From an uncultured Cryomorphaceae bacterium (GTDB taxonomy: Bacteria; Bacteroidota; Bacteroidia; Flavobacteriales; Schleiferiaceae), in NCBI GenBank assembly GCA_937120475.1, contig CAKZJV010000007.1, positions 62,001 to 126,000 of the forward strand: a stretch of 64,000 nt of DNA, given 5' to 3'. Below, piece by piece: positions 51,463 to 60,943 of the stretch. A program made the position numbers and the translations under genes. The notes under the pieces are model-generated. The model saw nothing but the letters and a program-made list of their open reading frames with translations. It made no database searches and was not told the origin of the DNA. Position 1 is the first letter of the stretch. Every line of letters begins with the position of its first letter.

Positions 51463-52947
51463 TTATTTAGTAAGGCTACCTTGTAATTGCGGTTTTCTTT
51501 TGTCTTCAACCATTTCAGAGGAGTATTGTGCGCGGATAGCATTAATCCAATTCCTGGCGCGTTGTGTAAGGCGGAAATCATCCGTCATCATACGTCCGCG
51601 TGATACGAGGATGCCCATGTCGGCACCTTCATAGAGGTAATCGCCTTTTTTAGTGATACGCAGGAAGAAGGCTTCACTTTCGGTTTCCACTGCCCTGCGG
51701 TGGGTGTCCATCCGGTCGAATTGAATGTGGCCGGTGTCGTACATTTTCCAGATACCGGAGCGAGGAGCCTCGTGCACATACTCTATGGTATCCTCGGTAT
51801 GCTTAATGATCAGCTGACTCCAGCTATCCATGTTCTCCTGGCGTGCCCAGCGCTTGTTGAGTTCATTTACGCTCAGTTCGTAATCCACATTCATATATTC
51901 CAGGATGTGGAATATAAACAGGGGAGCATCAGCCAACGCAAAAACAGCGTGGTTGGTAATGGAGCTGGCACCGGTAATCCTTGGGTTCAACTCTCCTAAA
52001 TAAAGTTGCCCGTTATCCTGATCGATCAAAAAATCCAGTTCAAAATAGCCTTTATAACCGCTCTCCCGCAGCTGATCGCCAAACTGCTGGGTGTATTTTC
52101 TCGCTTTTTGGCGAAGACCAGCAGGGAAGGCGTTCGGGAAAATTTCATTGCCACACCATCCACCTTTGTAAGGAGTAAGCTCTTTAAAACCCACCAGTTC
52201 TGTCATCAGCGGAGCAACAATAGTTCCGTGACGGGTTACACAAGCCTCAATGGCCGTTCCGCGAGGATTGATACGTTTCATAATCTTAACCTCACTTTCC
52301 TGGGTGATTTCATCGGCATGTTTGTCAAACTCCTCTTCATTGGAGATGAAAAAAGTGGTATGTCCGGAATCCCCGAAAGGGGTTTGAATTACCAACTCCT
52401 CACCCAGGTGAGCCGAAACTTCGCGCAGTTGCTCATAATCCGTGACGGGTGAAAGTACGTAGGGAACGCAGGGCACACCGGCTTTTTCGGCAATACGGTT
52501 GGTATTTACCTTGTTATCCATGGAAGTACGCTTTTGGGCACTGGGGAACATAATCTTCAGCTTTTGTTCCTTGGCCAATTCCTCCGTTTTTTCATCAAAC
52601 ATCAGGAAAAGAGCTTTCCCGTTGCGTCCCCCCTTGGAACGGGTTTTCAGGTAGTCCTGAACTTCAGGGTGTTGAAGCAGGTAATTGTTAATATCTTCAA
52701 TACCTTCAAAATCATCGTGGGGTATCTCCTCCTTGGGTGAAAATACGTTGGGGTGCTGCCCGTCAAAACATTCTATATAGCAGATAAAGCGGAAACCTTT
52801 AATCCATTCATCAGCTCCCAACAGGTTGAAATTTGTGGCACTGATAAAGTAAATGGGTGTTTCGTTCTTGTAAAAAAACCGTCTGATATCGGCAATACCC
52901 TTGAGTTTTACGGGGTCCTTCTTTTTACTTTTTTTCTTCGTGTCCAT
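51463..52947 (-). CDS. ATP-grasp ligase (biotin-carboxylase-like), unknown substrate
   Basis: A 494-residue ATP-grasp enzyme. Features include VIQTPFGDSGHTTFFIS (ATP loop), GGWCGNEIFPNAF, and a metal-binding GELNPRITGASSITNHAVFA. Its N-terminus is Lys-rich (KKKSKKKDP), and the C-terminal 120 residues form an extra domain. It lies 15 bases upstream of the dehydrogenase gene and 6 bases after the decarboxylase-like gene. It probably ligates an amino acid or polyamine; a role in the operon's pathway is inferred. Confidence 0.78.
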   Translation of the reverse strand: MDTKKKSKKKDPVKLKGIADIRRFFYKNETPIYFISATNFNLLGADEWIKGFRFICYIECFDGQHPNVFSPKEEIPHDDFEGIEDINNYLLQHPEVQDYLKTRSKGGRNGKALFLMFDEKTEELAKEQKLKIMFPSAQKRTSMDNKVNTNRIAEKAGVPCVPYVLSPVTDYEQLREVSAHLGEELVIQTPFGDSGHTTFFISNEEEFDKHADEITQESEVKIMKRINPRGTAIEACVTRHGTIVAPLMTELVGFKELTPYKGGWCGNEIFPNAFPAGLRQKARKYTQQFGDQLRESGYKGYFELDFLIDQDNGQLYLGELNPRITGASSITNHAVFALADAPLFIFHILEYMNVDYELSVNELNKRWARQENMDSWSQLIIKHTEDTIEYVHEAPRSGIWKMYDTGHIQFDRMDTHRRAVETESEAFFLRITKKGDYLYEGADMGILVSRGRMMTDDFRLTQRARNWINAIRAQYSSEMVEDKRKPQLQGSLTK

Positions 52948-52953
52948 ATAGAT

Positions 52954-55707
52954 TTATTTAGTGGTGAGTTTATTTTGTTTGGCTGCAGCCAACGCATTGA
53001 GAGAAGTGGCAGTTTTTTTACGGTCCAAAACGCTTTGTTTAAAAACCCTCAAACCCAGGTCGCCACGGTAGCCATGAATTTCAGATACGTCCAAAGCCAG
53101 TAAAAACTGGATGATTTCCTGGCTCACCTCCTGCCCGGGCACCAAAACCGGAAAGCCGGGAGGATAGGGTATTATAAAGGAGGAGGCTACCAAGGTACGG
53201 CCATCGTTTATGGCCGGTAAGCAATCCTTCAAGGGGATATAATCAAAATTGTCTTCATCATAAGAGAGGAAATAAGCCTCTCTCAAATTGCCACCGGGAA
53301 CCCCGGGAACCGCCTGGAAAGACTCGTGAAAATGACTGAAATCGGGCAGGGGAGGCACCTGGTCGGTAAGGGATTGAATGCGAGCGTGTCGGATCTCTTT
53401 TTCTTTGGTATTCAAAGCTGCAAATTCTTCATCCAACTCATCTGATATTTTTAGAAGGGCGTTGATGAGATAGGCGATGCTACCGCGTGTAGTGCCGATG
53501 TTAGTCATAAATAGCACCGTGTTCCGGGAGGTCTTATTGATCTGGATATTGAATTTATCCATCAGGAATTTATTCTTGAAGGTATCACCATCCACTCCGG
53601 TGCGGCCGATGTGCAGGGTAATTTTGGTGGGATCCAATACAAACTCATCCTGCTCCCAGGCTTTTTCCATACGATTCCAACCCGTGGCTTTGCCGTAGTA
53701 CTCCGAAAGTCCGGATTGCCGGTATTCATCAGGAATAAAATCACGGATGGTCAATACATCGAAGTACTTGTTTAATTGTGGCGTATCGTTCACTTTGGCA
53801 CGTAGAAGCATCGCCAGCTCCACACTTTTTTCCACCAATTCAAAGCCTTCGAATTGTATTTGTCTGCGGCCAACATCTAAAGAAGCCAGCATTTGGTAAT
53901 TGGGAGAGGTGGAGGTGTGCGTCATGTACGCCTCCAGGAAGGTACTTTCGCTTTTGCGCCTGAAGTCCTCATCCCAAATATGAATCATAGATCCCTGCCT
54001 GAAACTGCTCAGCGTTTTATGGGTGCTCTGGGTAGAATATACGCGTATGCGTACCTTATCCGGATCAGGCATTTGTGGTGTTTCGCCTTCTTTGAGCTCC
54101 TTTAAGTGCTTGGTATAGGCAGCCCGGTACGATTTACTCCGGTACTTTTCGTGTAGCCTGCGTGCGGCAAACATGCCTGTGCGCTGCTTGTAGGTGTACG
54201 TAAATCCTGCAAAGGCAAACCAGGCCTCATCCCACAGGAAGATCATGTCCGGCTTAATAGCCAGAATTTCTTCCATCACCCTCTCCGTGTTGTACACCAG
54301 ACCATCAAAAGTACAGTTGGTGAGCAGTACCATCTTCACGTGATTCAGTCGTCCGGCTGCTTTAAGTTGTAATAGCTTTTGTTTGATGTGCTGCAAAGGC
54401 ACAGCTCCGTACATGGAGTACTTTTCGATAGGGTAGGAGTCCAGGTAAACGGGGTAAGCACCGGATAATACAATGCCGTAATGATGCGATTTGTGACAAT
54501 CATGGTCAATAAGAACCACATCTCCCGGTTGCACCAGGGCCTGCATTACTATTTTATTGGCAGTGGAGGTGCCATTGGTCACAAAATAAGTTTGCCGTGC
54601 ACCGTAGGCGGCACGTGCCTTTTCCTGGGCCTTCTTTAAAGGGCCGGATGGCTGTAGCAATGAATCAAGCCCACCGGTGGTTGCTGAAGTTTCGGCCAAA
54701 AACATATTGCGGCCGTAAAAATTTCCGAAATCCTGTATCCACCGCGATTTAAAAACGGAATTACCCCGTGAGATAGGCATAGCATGAAAGATACCCGTAG
54801 GTTTTTGGCTATAGTTCATTAAAGCCGAAAAGAAGGGCGTTTCATATCTCTCACGTATACCGCGCAGGATGGTCAGATGGATTTCCTGGAGGTCTTCTCG
54901 CCTGTAAAATATACGCCTGAAGGTTTTTATGGTACGCTCCTGCAATTCCGCCAGTGCCGTATCAGTTACATAATATACGTCCAGTTCAGGCCGCAGCTGA
55001 CGAATAAGATTGCCCAATATCGGTCCTAACTGAACCTCAGCCTTATTGGCATAATTCAGGCGTAAGGCATTTTGCATGTAGGGTTTGATGAGCGGAGTGG
55101 TATTCCTGGAGAGGTACGATGGAGAAGAGCGGATAACCACCGATTGTATATTGTAATTAAAGAGCAGTGCCAGCAATGCATCCTGAAAGGAAGGTTGAAC
55201 CACAACTCCATAAATGAATTGTTCGGTGGAATCCCTCAGTTCAGCGATTTTTCGCCTCAAATCCTTCTCCTCTTCTCGGGAAAGGTCTTCTACAAACAGT
55301 ACTTCAAAATAATTTTTGGGTGGCAGGTTAGAAGAGGGGGTAAATTCATTGTCTTCCAGCTTTTCATGTTCATCACTTTTAAGAAATTGCGGGTCACTAC
55401 GGTAGCTGTCACTCACTAATTCACGTGTGGTATCCGAAACATTACGGGCCAGGGCACTATACTCATGGTGCTTGAGGGAGTCTGTCAAGCTCTCTATGCG
55501 CCTTGGTCCGGGAAAAGCGAAAAACTTTTCCAGTCCTTTTAACTCTTTTAAAAGCTTAGTGGCTTCTTCACTTAATCTTTTTTCATTGGCTGAACCTCGG
55601 TGACATCTTGCTAATTCGGCAGAGGCATCTTTGAGCTTATTCCAATGCATTACCCGCAGCTGCCCCATATTATAGAAGGGAGCACTTTGTTGTTCTTTTT
55701 TACCCAT
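52954..55707 (-). CDS. Lys/Arg-decarboxylase-like PLP enzyme with N-terminal extension
   Basis: A 917-residue fold-type I PLP protein. An N-terminal region of about 330 residues (partly coiled-coil and receiver-like, as in inducible decarboxylases) precedes the catalytic domain. The domain begins at SATTGGLDSLLQPSGPLKKAQE, carries VTNGTSTANKIV, the DEAWFAF block and Schiff-base Lys564 in STQSTHKTLSSFRQG. This pattern is of ornithine/lysine/arginine decarboxylases. It would yield a polyamine or diamine feeding the GABA steps; substrate unproven. Confidence 0.8.
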   Translation of the reverse strand: MGKKEQQSAPFYNMGQLRVMHWNKLKDASAELARCHRGSANEKRLSEEATKLLKELKGLEKFFAFPGPRRIESLTDSLKHHEYSALARNVSDTTRELVSDSYRSDPQFLKSDEHEKLEDNEFTPSSNLPPKNYFEVLFVEDLSREEEKDLRRKIAELRDSTEQFIYGVVVQPSFQDALLALLFNYNIQSVVIRSSPSYLSRNTTPLIKPYMQNALRLNYANKAEVQLGPILGNLIRQLRPELDVYYVTDTALAELQERTIKTFRRIFYRREDLQEIHLTILRGIRERYETPFFSALMNYSQKPTGIFHAMPISRGNSVFKSRWIQDFGNFYGRNMFLAETSATTGGLDSLLQPSGPLKKAQEKARAAYGARQTYFVTNGTSTANKIVMQALVQPGDVVLIDHDCHKSHHYGIVLSGAYPVYLDSYPIEKYSMYGAVPLQHIKQKLLQLKAAGRLNHVKMVLLTNCTFDGLVYNTERVMEEILAIKPDMIFLWDEAWFAFAGFTYTYKQRTGMFAARRLHEKYRSKSYRAAYTKHLKELKEGETPQMPDPDKVRIRVYSTQSTHKTLSSFRQGSMIHIWDEDFRRKSESTFLEAYMTHTSTSPNYQMLASLDVGRRQIQFEGFELVEKSVELAMLLRAKVNDTPQLNKYFDVLTIRDFIPDEYRQSGLSEYYGKATGWNRMEKAWEQDEFVLDPTKITLHIGRTGVDGDTFKNKFLMDKFNIQINKTSRNTVLFMTNIGTTRGSIAYLINALLKISDELDEEFAALNTKEKEIRHARIQSLTDQVPPLPDFSHFHESFQAVPGVPGGNLREAYFLSYDEDNFDYIPLKDCLPAINDGRTLVASSFIIPYPPGFPVLVPGQEVSQEIIQFLLALDVSEIHGYRGDLGLRVFKQSVLDRKKTATSLNALAAAKQNKLTTK

Positions 55708-55710
55708 GTT

Positions 55711-56112
55711 TTATTTGGTTGAATGTAATGCCAGTTTGTTTCCTTCAGAGTCAACAAACAGCGCAAAATGGCCTGCATCGTGAATGATTTCAGTTTTAGG
55801 CAGAATGATTCGTCCTCCCATTTCAGTTACCCGTGGTAACATGGTGCTGATATCTTCCGAAGCATTCAGGTAAAGTAAAGATCCGGATTCGGTGGGTATG
55901 CAGCCCTGGCCTTTCACCAGAGCACCGCCAACCTTAGAATCTCCCGGGAATAAAGCCATGGCATAATCACCTTGCTCCACCACCTGCATTTCCATTCCAT
56001 AAAGATGATTGTAAAAAGCAACGGCTCTTTCAAGGTCCACTACGGGAATCTCGAACCAATTAACAAAGTGTTTCGGAGTTTTTGGTTTTCGTTTTGAAGT
56101 AAGATTTCCCAT
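55711..56112 (-). CDS. VOC (glyoxalase/dioxygenase-fold) family protein
   Basis: A 133-residue VOC-fold protein with two beta-alpha-beta3 units. The first has NWFEIPVVDLERAVAFYNHLYGMEM; the second has IILPKTEIIHDAGHFALFVDSEGNKLALHS. Metal ligands of the fold (His/Glu) are only partly evident. It lies 3 bases from the decarboxylase-like gene in the operon and may detoxify or modify an intermediate. Confidence 0.8.
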   Translation of the reverse strand: MGNLTSKRKPKTPKHFVNWFEIPVVDLERAVAFYNHLYGMEMQVVEQGDYAMALFPGDSKVGGALVKGQGCIPTESGSLLYLNASEDISTMLPRVTEMGGRIILPKTEIIHDAGHFALFVDSEGNKLALHSTK

Positions 56113-56139
56113 ATATGTAGTGATTTTAAAGTTAAGTTC

Positions 56140-57066
56140 TTATTCTTCCAAACCCATAGGCATTTGAAATTGTGATCCCATTTCCTTGGCTTCCATTTGC
56201 TTTAATTCAGCTAATTGCTCCACTTTTTGTGGTTTGATCAATGGCCCCAGAGATTCCAGGTAAGAATGTTTATCTTTTTTGTAGATGCTAAAGTCTCCAA
56301 GATGATCCCGGAAACTCTTCAAGGGCTGCCCTAACCTCATAACACCCAGTTCGCGGCTACGCTTAACCCTTTCCAGGTCAATTTCAATGGGAAAGATTTC
56401 TTCCGTGCTTCCGGCCTGATAAAGTACGCGACCATCCGGGCCACATACCATAGATCGGCCAATACCTCCTGAATCCAATCCGTTCACATCAAAAAAGTAG
56501 CACTGGTTCACAGCGGCCATGGTCTGGTCAATCGAATGTTCGATATCACGGTCCATGGTACCGGTCATGGTAGGGTGGAGGATCACCTCCGCGCCCATTA
56601 CGGCCAGGGTTCTGGTAGTTTCAGGAAACCACATATCGTAACAAATGGATAGCCCGAAACGACCTACGTTGGGAATGTCGAAAATGCAAAAATCACTTCC
56701 GGGAGTAACCCCCACTTCGTAGGGATAAAATGGAAACATCTTTCTATAACGGGTTACCACTTCGCCCTCGGGGTTAATGACAATGGAAGTATTATAAATC
56801 TTATCGTCCACCTTTTCGAAAACAGAGCCAGGTACCAACCATACCTTATGCTTTTTAGCCATGGCCTGCATTTCCCTTTCAAAGCTATTAGGAAGAGGCT
56901 CTGCATAATAGGTGAGGGGGCCATGATAACATAATTCACTGAACATGACCAGATCTACGGCTGGATATACGTTCATAGTAATATCCAATTTAAGTTTCAT
57001 CATTTCCAGGTTGGAATGGGTAGCAGAAACTTTCATCTGGATACCGGCTATGGTAAATGCTTTCAT
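56140..57066 (-). CDS. nitrilase-superfamily carbon-nitrogen hydrolase
   Basis: A 308-residue amidase-type enzyme. The nitrilase triad is Glu44 (FSELCYHG), Lys109 (RYRKMFPFY) and Cys142 (SICYDMWFPE), with the helper segment HPTMTGT. It has no ligase or synthetase domain. It overlaps gabT by one base (TAATG). A hydrolytic step on an amide, such as an N-carbamoyl or gamma-glutamyl intermediate, is inferred from the context. Confidence 0.85.
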   Translation of the reverse strand: MKAFTIAGIQMKVSATHSNLEMMKLKLDITMNVYPAVDLVMFSELCYHGPLTYYAEPLPNSFEREMQAMAKKHKVWLVPGSVFEKVDDKIYNTSIVINPEGEVVTRYRKMFPFYPYEVGVTPGSDFCIFDIPNVGRFGLSICYDMWFPETTRTLAVMGAEVILHPTMTGTMDRDIEHSIDQTMAAVNQCYFFDVNGLDSGGIGRSMVCGPDGRVLYQAGSTEEIFPIEIDLERVKRSRELGVMRLGQPLKSFRDHLGDFSIYKKDKHSYLESLGPLIKPQKVEQLAELKQMEAKEMGSQFQMPMGLEE

Positions 57067-58382
57067 TATAGAGTTTTAGTGTATTTTTTAATTTGATTAG
57101 ATAGGATATCAAGACCTTTGTTCAGTTCTTCATCAGTAATTACAAGGGGCGATAAGATACGGATTACATTTTTATGCATACCGGCACTGATGAGAACCAG
57201 CCCCTCCTCTGCACAACCTTTTACAATTTTGGTACACAGCTCACCGTCCGGCTGGCGGTGGTCTCCGTTTTTAATAAACTCGATCCCTATCATGGCTCCC
57301 AGTCCACGAACATCTCCTATAGCGGCATTTTCAGCTTTCAGTTTTCCCATCCGGTCAAAAATGATACGGCCGATGTGTTTGGCGCGGCTGTTCAGGTCCT
57401 GATCTTTCATTAGTTTAATGGTAGCCAGGGCAGCTGCACAACTGATGGGGCTTCCTATGTAAGTACCACCAATACTTCCCGGTGAAGCGGCATCCATAAG
57501 TTCGGCACGGCCTACAACAGCGGCTATTGGTAAGCCCGACCCCATAGATTTGGCGTAGGTGCTGAGGTCTGGCTGTACTCCGTATTCCTGCCAACTAGCC
57601 CAGTTACCCGTGCGGCAAAATCCGCTTTGTACTTCATCCATTATTAAAAGTACATTGTGCTTATCGCAGAATTTCCGCAGGCCTTCAAGGTATTTTTTGG
57701 GAACGGGGTTAAAGCCACCCTCTCCCTGTATGGGCTCCAGAATGATAGCCGCCAGGTTGTCGGGAGCGACCCTGTTATTAGTACTTTCCTCTAATTGGCG
57801 CAGCTGCTCTTCTACAAATTCATCTTCAGAAAGGCCCTGGCCCAAATGGTAGTAATTGGGGAAAGGAATGCGGTAAACCTCCGGGGCAAAGGGCCCGCAA
57901 CCTACCTTATAGGAAATTTTACTGGTAAGGGTCATAGCCATCATGGTACGGCCATGGTAGGCATCGGTAAAACATAAAATACCTTGCTTACCAGTTGCCT
58001 GCCGTGCAATTTTAACCGCATTTTCCACCGCCTCGGCTCCGGTGCTGATCAACATCACTTTGGTGTGATCTCCGTGCGGCAATATCTCCGCAATTTTCTC
58101 GCATAATTCTACGTAAGGTTCATAGGAAACCACGTTAAAACTGGTGTGAAGGTACTTTTCGGCTTGTTGTTTAATAGCCTCTACCACGGTGGGGGGGCAG
58201 TGGCCGGCATTGACCACACCAATGCCACCGGCAAAATCAATAAGTTCACGACCGTCTTCATCGGTAATAATAGCTCCACGGGCATGGCTTACTGTAGCAG
58301 TATTGAATACGCCTACACCGTTGGCTACTACATTTCGTCTGCGTTCCATCAGGTTTTCAGACTTGGATAAATTGGAAATCAT
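57066..58382 (-). CDS. gabT: 4-aminobutyrate aminotransferase-type class-III transaminase
   Basis: A 438-residue PLP enzyme of the GABA/ornithine/acetylornithine group. The characteristic motifs are STGAEAVENAVKIARQATGK, EPIQGEGGFNPVP, DEVQSGFCRTGNW and the Schiff-base Lys278 in YAKSMGSGLPIAAV. It moves the amino group of GABA to 2-oxoglutarate and leaves succinic semialdehyde. First gene of the six-gene minus-strand operon; the upstream gap to the tRNA terminator is 199 bases. Confidence 0.87.
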   Translation of the reverse strand: MISNLSKSENLMERRRNVVANGVGVFNTATVSHARGAIITDEDGRELIDFAGGIGVVNAGHCPPTVVEAIKQQAEKYLHTSFNVVSYEPYVELCEKIAEILPHGDHTKVMLISTGAEAVENAVKIARQATGKQGILCFTDAYHGRTMMAMTLTSKISYKVGCGPFAPEVYRIPFPNYYHLGQGLSEDEFVEEQLRQLEESTNNRVAPDNLAAIILEPIQGEGGFNPVPKKYLEGLRKFCDKHNVLLIMDEVQSGFCRTGNWASWQEYGVQPDLSTYAKSMGSGLPIAAVVGRAELMDAASPGSIGGTYIGSPISCAAALATIKLMKDQDLNSRAKHIGRIIFDRMGKLKAENAAIGDVRGLGAMIGIEFIKNGDHRQPDGELCTKIVKGCAEEGLVLISAGMHKNVIRILSPLVITDEELNKGLDILSNQIKKYTKTL

Positions 58383-58581
58383 ATTTTAAGTTTTAGTAAA
58401 GCTCAGGTTCACTTTCAGAACAATAGTATAAAGGTTGCTTCGGGAAATAAGTTAAGCTATATTAATCAAATTATTGAGACAAAGAGCCTGGGACTAAAAG
58501 ATCATTACCAGCCATCGAAGGTGTTTGCTGAACATGGATATTCAGGTAATGGTGCGGCCTTGTCTCCTAAAGGAATAGACA

Positions 58582-58611
58582 AAAAAGCCCGTTTGAAAAA
58601 ACGGGCTTTTT
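58582..58611 (-). terminator. bidirectional intrinsic terminator behind tRNA-Phe
   Basis: AAAAAGCCCGTTT (58582-58594) and AAACGGGCTTTTT (58599-58611) form a 13-base perfect stem around GAAA, with A/T runs on both sides. On the minus strand it immediately follows tRNA-Phe. The gap to the gabT start at 58382 (about 200 bases) shows no other feature I can support. Confidence 0.9.
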
Positions 58612-58617
58612 AAGAGG

Positions 58618-58690
58618 TGGTGCCAGCTGGAATCGAACCAGCGACACAAGGATTTTCAGTCCTTTGCTCTACCAACTGAGCTATGGCACC
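58618..58690 (-). tRNA. tRNA-Phe (GAA)
   Basis: A 73-base cloverleaf read on the minus strand: GGTGCCA acceptor arm, AGCTCAGTTGGTAGAGC D-arm, GGACTGAAAATCC anticodon arm with GAA, and GCTGGTTCGATTCCAGC T-arm. The 3' CCA is not fully encoded. A strong terminator follows. A TACATTTG at 58782-58789 on the same strand may be its -7 element, without a good -33 partner. Confidence 0.95.
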
Positions 58691-58804
58691 TCTACAGTTT
58701 TAAGGTTTAAAGTTAAGAGGTTTAACGTTCCAGCCTTAAGACTTATAACCACAAACGCTTACTTATCCTGTTTGCGGGGCGCAAATGTAAAGATTTTTTC
58801 AAAT

Positions 58805-58838
58805 TTGAAAAGAAATTTTTCATCCGTCTTTACATTTG
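58805..58838 (+). promoter_or_regulatory. Bacteroidota-type promoter for coaX
   Basis: TTG at 58805-58807, a 23-base spacer (long but within the reported range) and TACATTTG at 58831-58838, an exact TAnnTTTG. The coaX ATG lies 22 bases after it. Confidence 0.45.
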
Positions 58839-58860
58839 TCACCGATCTATTTCAAAATCC

Positions 58861-59583
58861 ATGAATCTGGCAATCGACATTGGCAACAGTAGGGTAAAAG
58901 TTGCTCTTTTCAAGCAAGGGCAATTGGTGGCAAAGACTATCCTGGAAAGTTTCAGCCCGGCCCAGGTGGAAAAGTTCTGGAGCGATTATGGAAACCCCGA
59001 ACGGGCCATAGTTTCGAACGTTGGCGAAGAGACCAAGCTGCCCGTACGTTGGAATTTTCCTAGTTTGATTTTGGATTCGCAAACCGCACTTCCCTTTCAG
59101 AGTGAATATAAAACGCCACAAACCATCGGGAAAGACCGCCTGGCCCTTGCCGCTGCGGCCAGGTTTCAGTATCCCGCCCAGGATTGCCTGGTAATAGATG
59201 CCGGTACCTGCATTACCTATGATTTTGTAAATCGCTCTGGAAATTACCTGGGCGGTGGAATTAGTCCGGGTTTAAAAATGCGTTTGCAATCGTTACCCCA
59301 TTTTACCTCGCGCTTACCTTTGGTAGAGGCAAAACCCCACTTTGAGCTTATCGGCCAAAGTACCGAGAACTCCATATTAAGCGGTACCGTTGGCGGTATA
59401 ATCCGTGAGGTTGAAGGCACAATAGCCGAATATAAAAGCCGTTATCCTCAACTGGTAAGCATTGTCACCGGGGGAGATATGCTTTGGTTTGATGACTTAC
59501 TAAAAAATAGCATCTTTGCAGCGCCCGATTTTTTAATGATGGGCTTGAACTATATTCTGGATTATAATGCAGAAAGGCTTTAA
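58861..59583 (+). CDS. coaX: type III pantothenate kinase
   Basis: A 240-residue ASKHA-fold kinase for the first step of coenzyme A synthesis. Phosphate motif IDIGNSRVKVALF (residues 4-16), catalytic segment CLVIDAGTCITYDFV, and GGGISPGLKMRL. No type I or II kinase features. Its end overlaps the next gene by 17 bases. Confidence 0.93.
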   Translation: MNLAIDIGNSRVKVALFKQGQLVAKTILESFSPAQVEKFWSDYGNPERAIVSNVGEETKLPVRWNFPSLILDSQTALPFQSEYKTPQTIGKDRLALAAAARFQYPAQDCLVIDAGTCITYDFVNRSGNYLGGGISPGLKMRLQSLPHFTSRLPLVEAKPHFELIGQSTENSILSGTVGGIIREVEGTIAEYKSRYPQLVSIVTGGDMLWFDDLLKNSIFAAPDFLMMGLNYILDYNAERL

Positions 59584-60895
59584 TGGGATTTTATTAGTCC
59601 CTTTTTTTGTTTTATCTCTAACTCTCAACGCCCAGGTGAATTCTGTATCACCTTATTCTAAGTTCGGCTTGGGTGATCTATATGCCGAAACTTATGCACG
59701 TACTCAGGGTTTTGGCGGTGCGAGCTTAGGCCTTATCGATCCGCTTAACATTAACTTTAGCAACCCAGCCAGTTACTCCTCGTTGGAGCTGTCCACCTTT
59801 GAGTTAGGTTTTCAGGTTGGTCAGGTAGAGCAAAAACAATTGAACCCTGATATCACTCAAATAAACGGTAATGCTGGTTTGAGATATATGGCGTTCGGAG
59901 TACCCTTAACCGAATGGTGGGGTTCTGCTATCGGCTTACAGCCCTACAGTTTTAAAGGTTACGATATTTCTTCAACACGAACGTTGAACGATACTATAAA
60001 TGTTACCGATCGCTTTGCGGGAACAGGAGGCCTTAACCAGTTTTACTGGGGAAACTCTTTTAAGGTAGCCAAGGGTTTATCGCTGGGCTTTAATACCCGC
60101 TTTATTTTTGGGAAGATGGAGGAAGTAAACTACGTATTGTGGAACACCAGCCGCTTTTACAATACCAAGATAGAGGAGGAAGTGCAGGTAAAGGGCCTCT
60201 ACCTGGACTATGGTTTACAGTACGAGTATGAATTTAAAAATCAAACCAGCCTGGGTGTGGGGCTTACCTATAGTAATAGTATGTCTCTCAACGCGGAGGT
60301 AGGCAATTTCGCGTATAATTTTATAGGTGTACCGGGTCGCGAAACGCCTTTCGATAGCTTGTTAACCAGCGGGTCTCAAAACTCATCCATCAGAATGCCG
60401 AGTGAATTTGGCATAGGCTTGACCTACGGTAAGATGGATTCACGGATATTAAAACAAAGCTGGGCCATTATGGCTGATTTTGAAATGTATAACGCTTCCA
60501 AGTTTGAGAATTATGACGGCAGCAGTTTTCTTAGTGATGCCTACAAATTGCAAATGGGAGGATACCTGGTTCCGCGTTTTGCTTTTGAAAACCTGGGCCG
60601 GAGTACGTCATACCTCAGTGCGGTGGAATATCGGGTAGGAGGTTTCTTTGAAAAAACGCCCTATACCATTAACAACACTGATATATTGAACTATGGCATA
60701 ACATTTGGGTTAGGTTTACCGATTCGTCAAAAAGGTCTGGGGCCCGGTGAAGTAAAGGTAAGTACCCTTAATACCGGAGTAGTTTTGGGCCGCAGGGGTA
60801 CAACTGAAAATGGTTTGATACAGGAAAGTTATCTTAACGTTTACCTGGGGATAACCCTCAATGATAAGTGGTTCATTAAATATAAATACCGTTAA
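59567..60895 (+). CDS. outer-membrane beta-barrel protein
   Basis: A 442-residue protein with a signal peptide (residues 1-22, ending LNAQ). The mature chain is rich in alternating aromatic/Gly strands (PYSKFGLGDLYAET, FGGASLGLIDPLNINFSNP, YLDYGLQYEYEFKNQTSLGV) and ends with KWFIKYKYR, typical of a Bacteroidota outer-membrane barrel. The coaX/barrel/TPR/lptC/gldE order is one I recall from related genomes. Specific role unknown. Confidence 0.8.
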   Translation: MQKGFNGILLVPFFVLSLTLNAQVNSVSPYSKFGLGDLYAETYARTQGFGGASLGLIDPLNINFSNPASYSSLELSTFELGFQVGQVEQKQLNPDITQINGNAGLRYMAFGVPLTEWWGSAIGLQPYSFKGYDISSTRTLNDTINVTDRFAGTGGLNQFYWGNSFKVAKGLSLGFNTRFIFGKMEEVNYVLWNTSRFYNTKIEEEVQVKGLYLDYGLQYEYEFKNQTSLGVGLTYSNSMSLNAEVGNFAYNFIGVPGRETPFDSLLTSGSQNSSIRMPSEFGIGLTYGKMDSRILKQSWAIMADFEMYNASKFENYDGSSFLSDAYKLQMGGYLVPRFAFENLGRSTSYLSAVEYRVGGFFEKTPYTINNTDILNYGITFGLGLPIRQKGLGPGEVKVSTLNTGVVLGRRGTTENGLIQESYLNVYLGITLNDKWFIKYKYR

Positions 60896-60943
60896 AAAGG
60901 CGAAAGTTTAATTTATTTCTAATTACCGATAAACAATAGAAAA

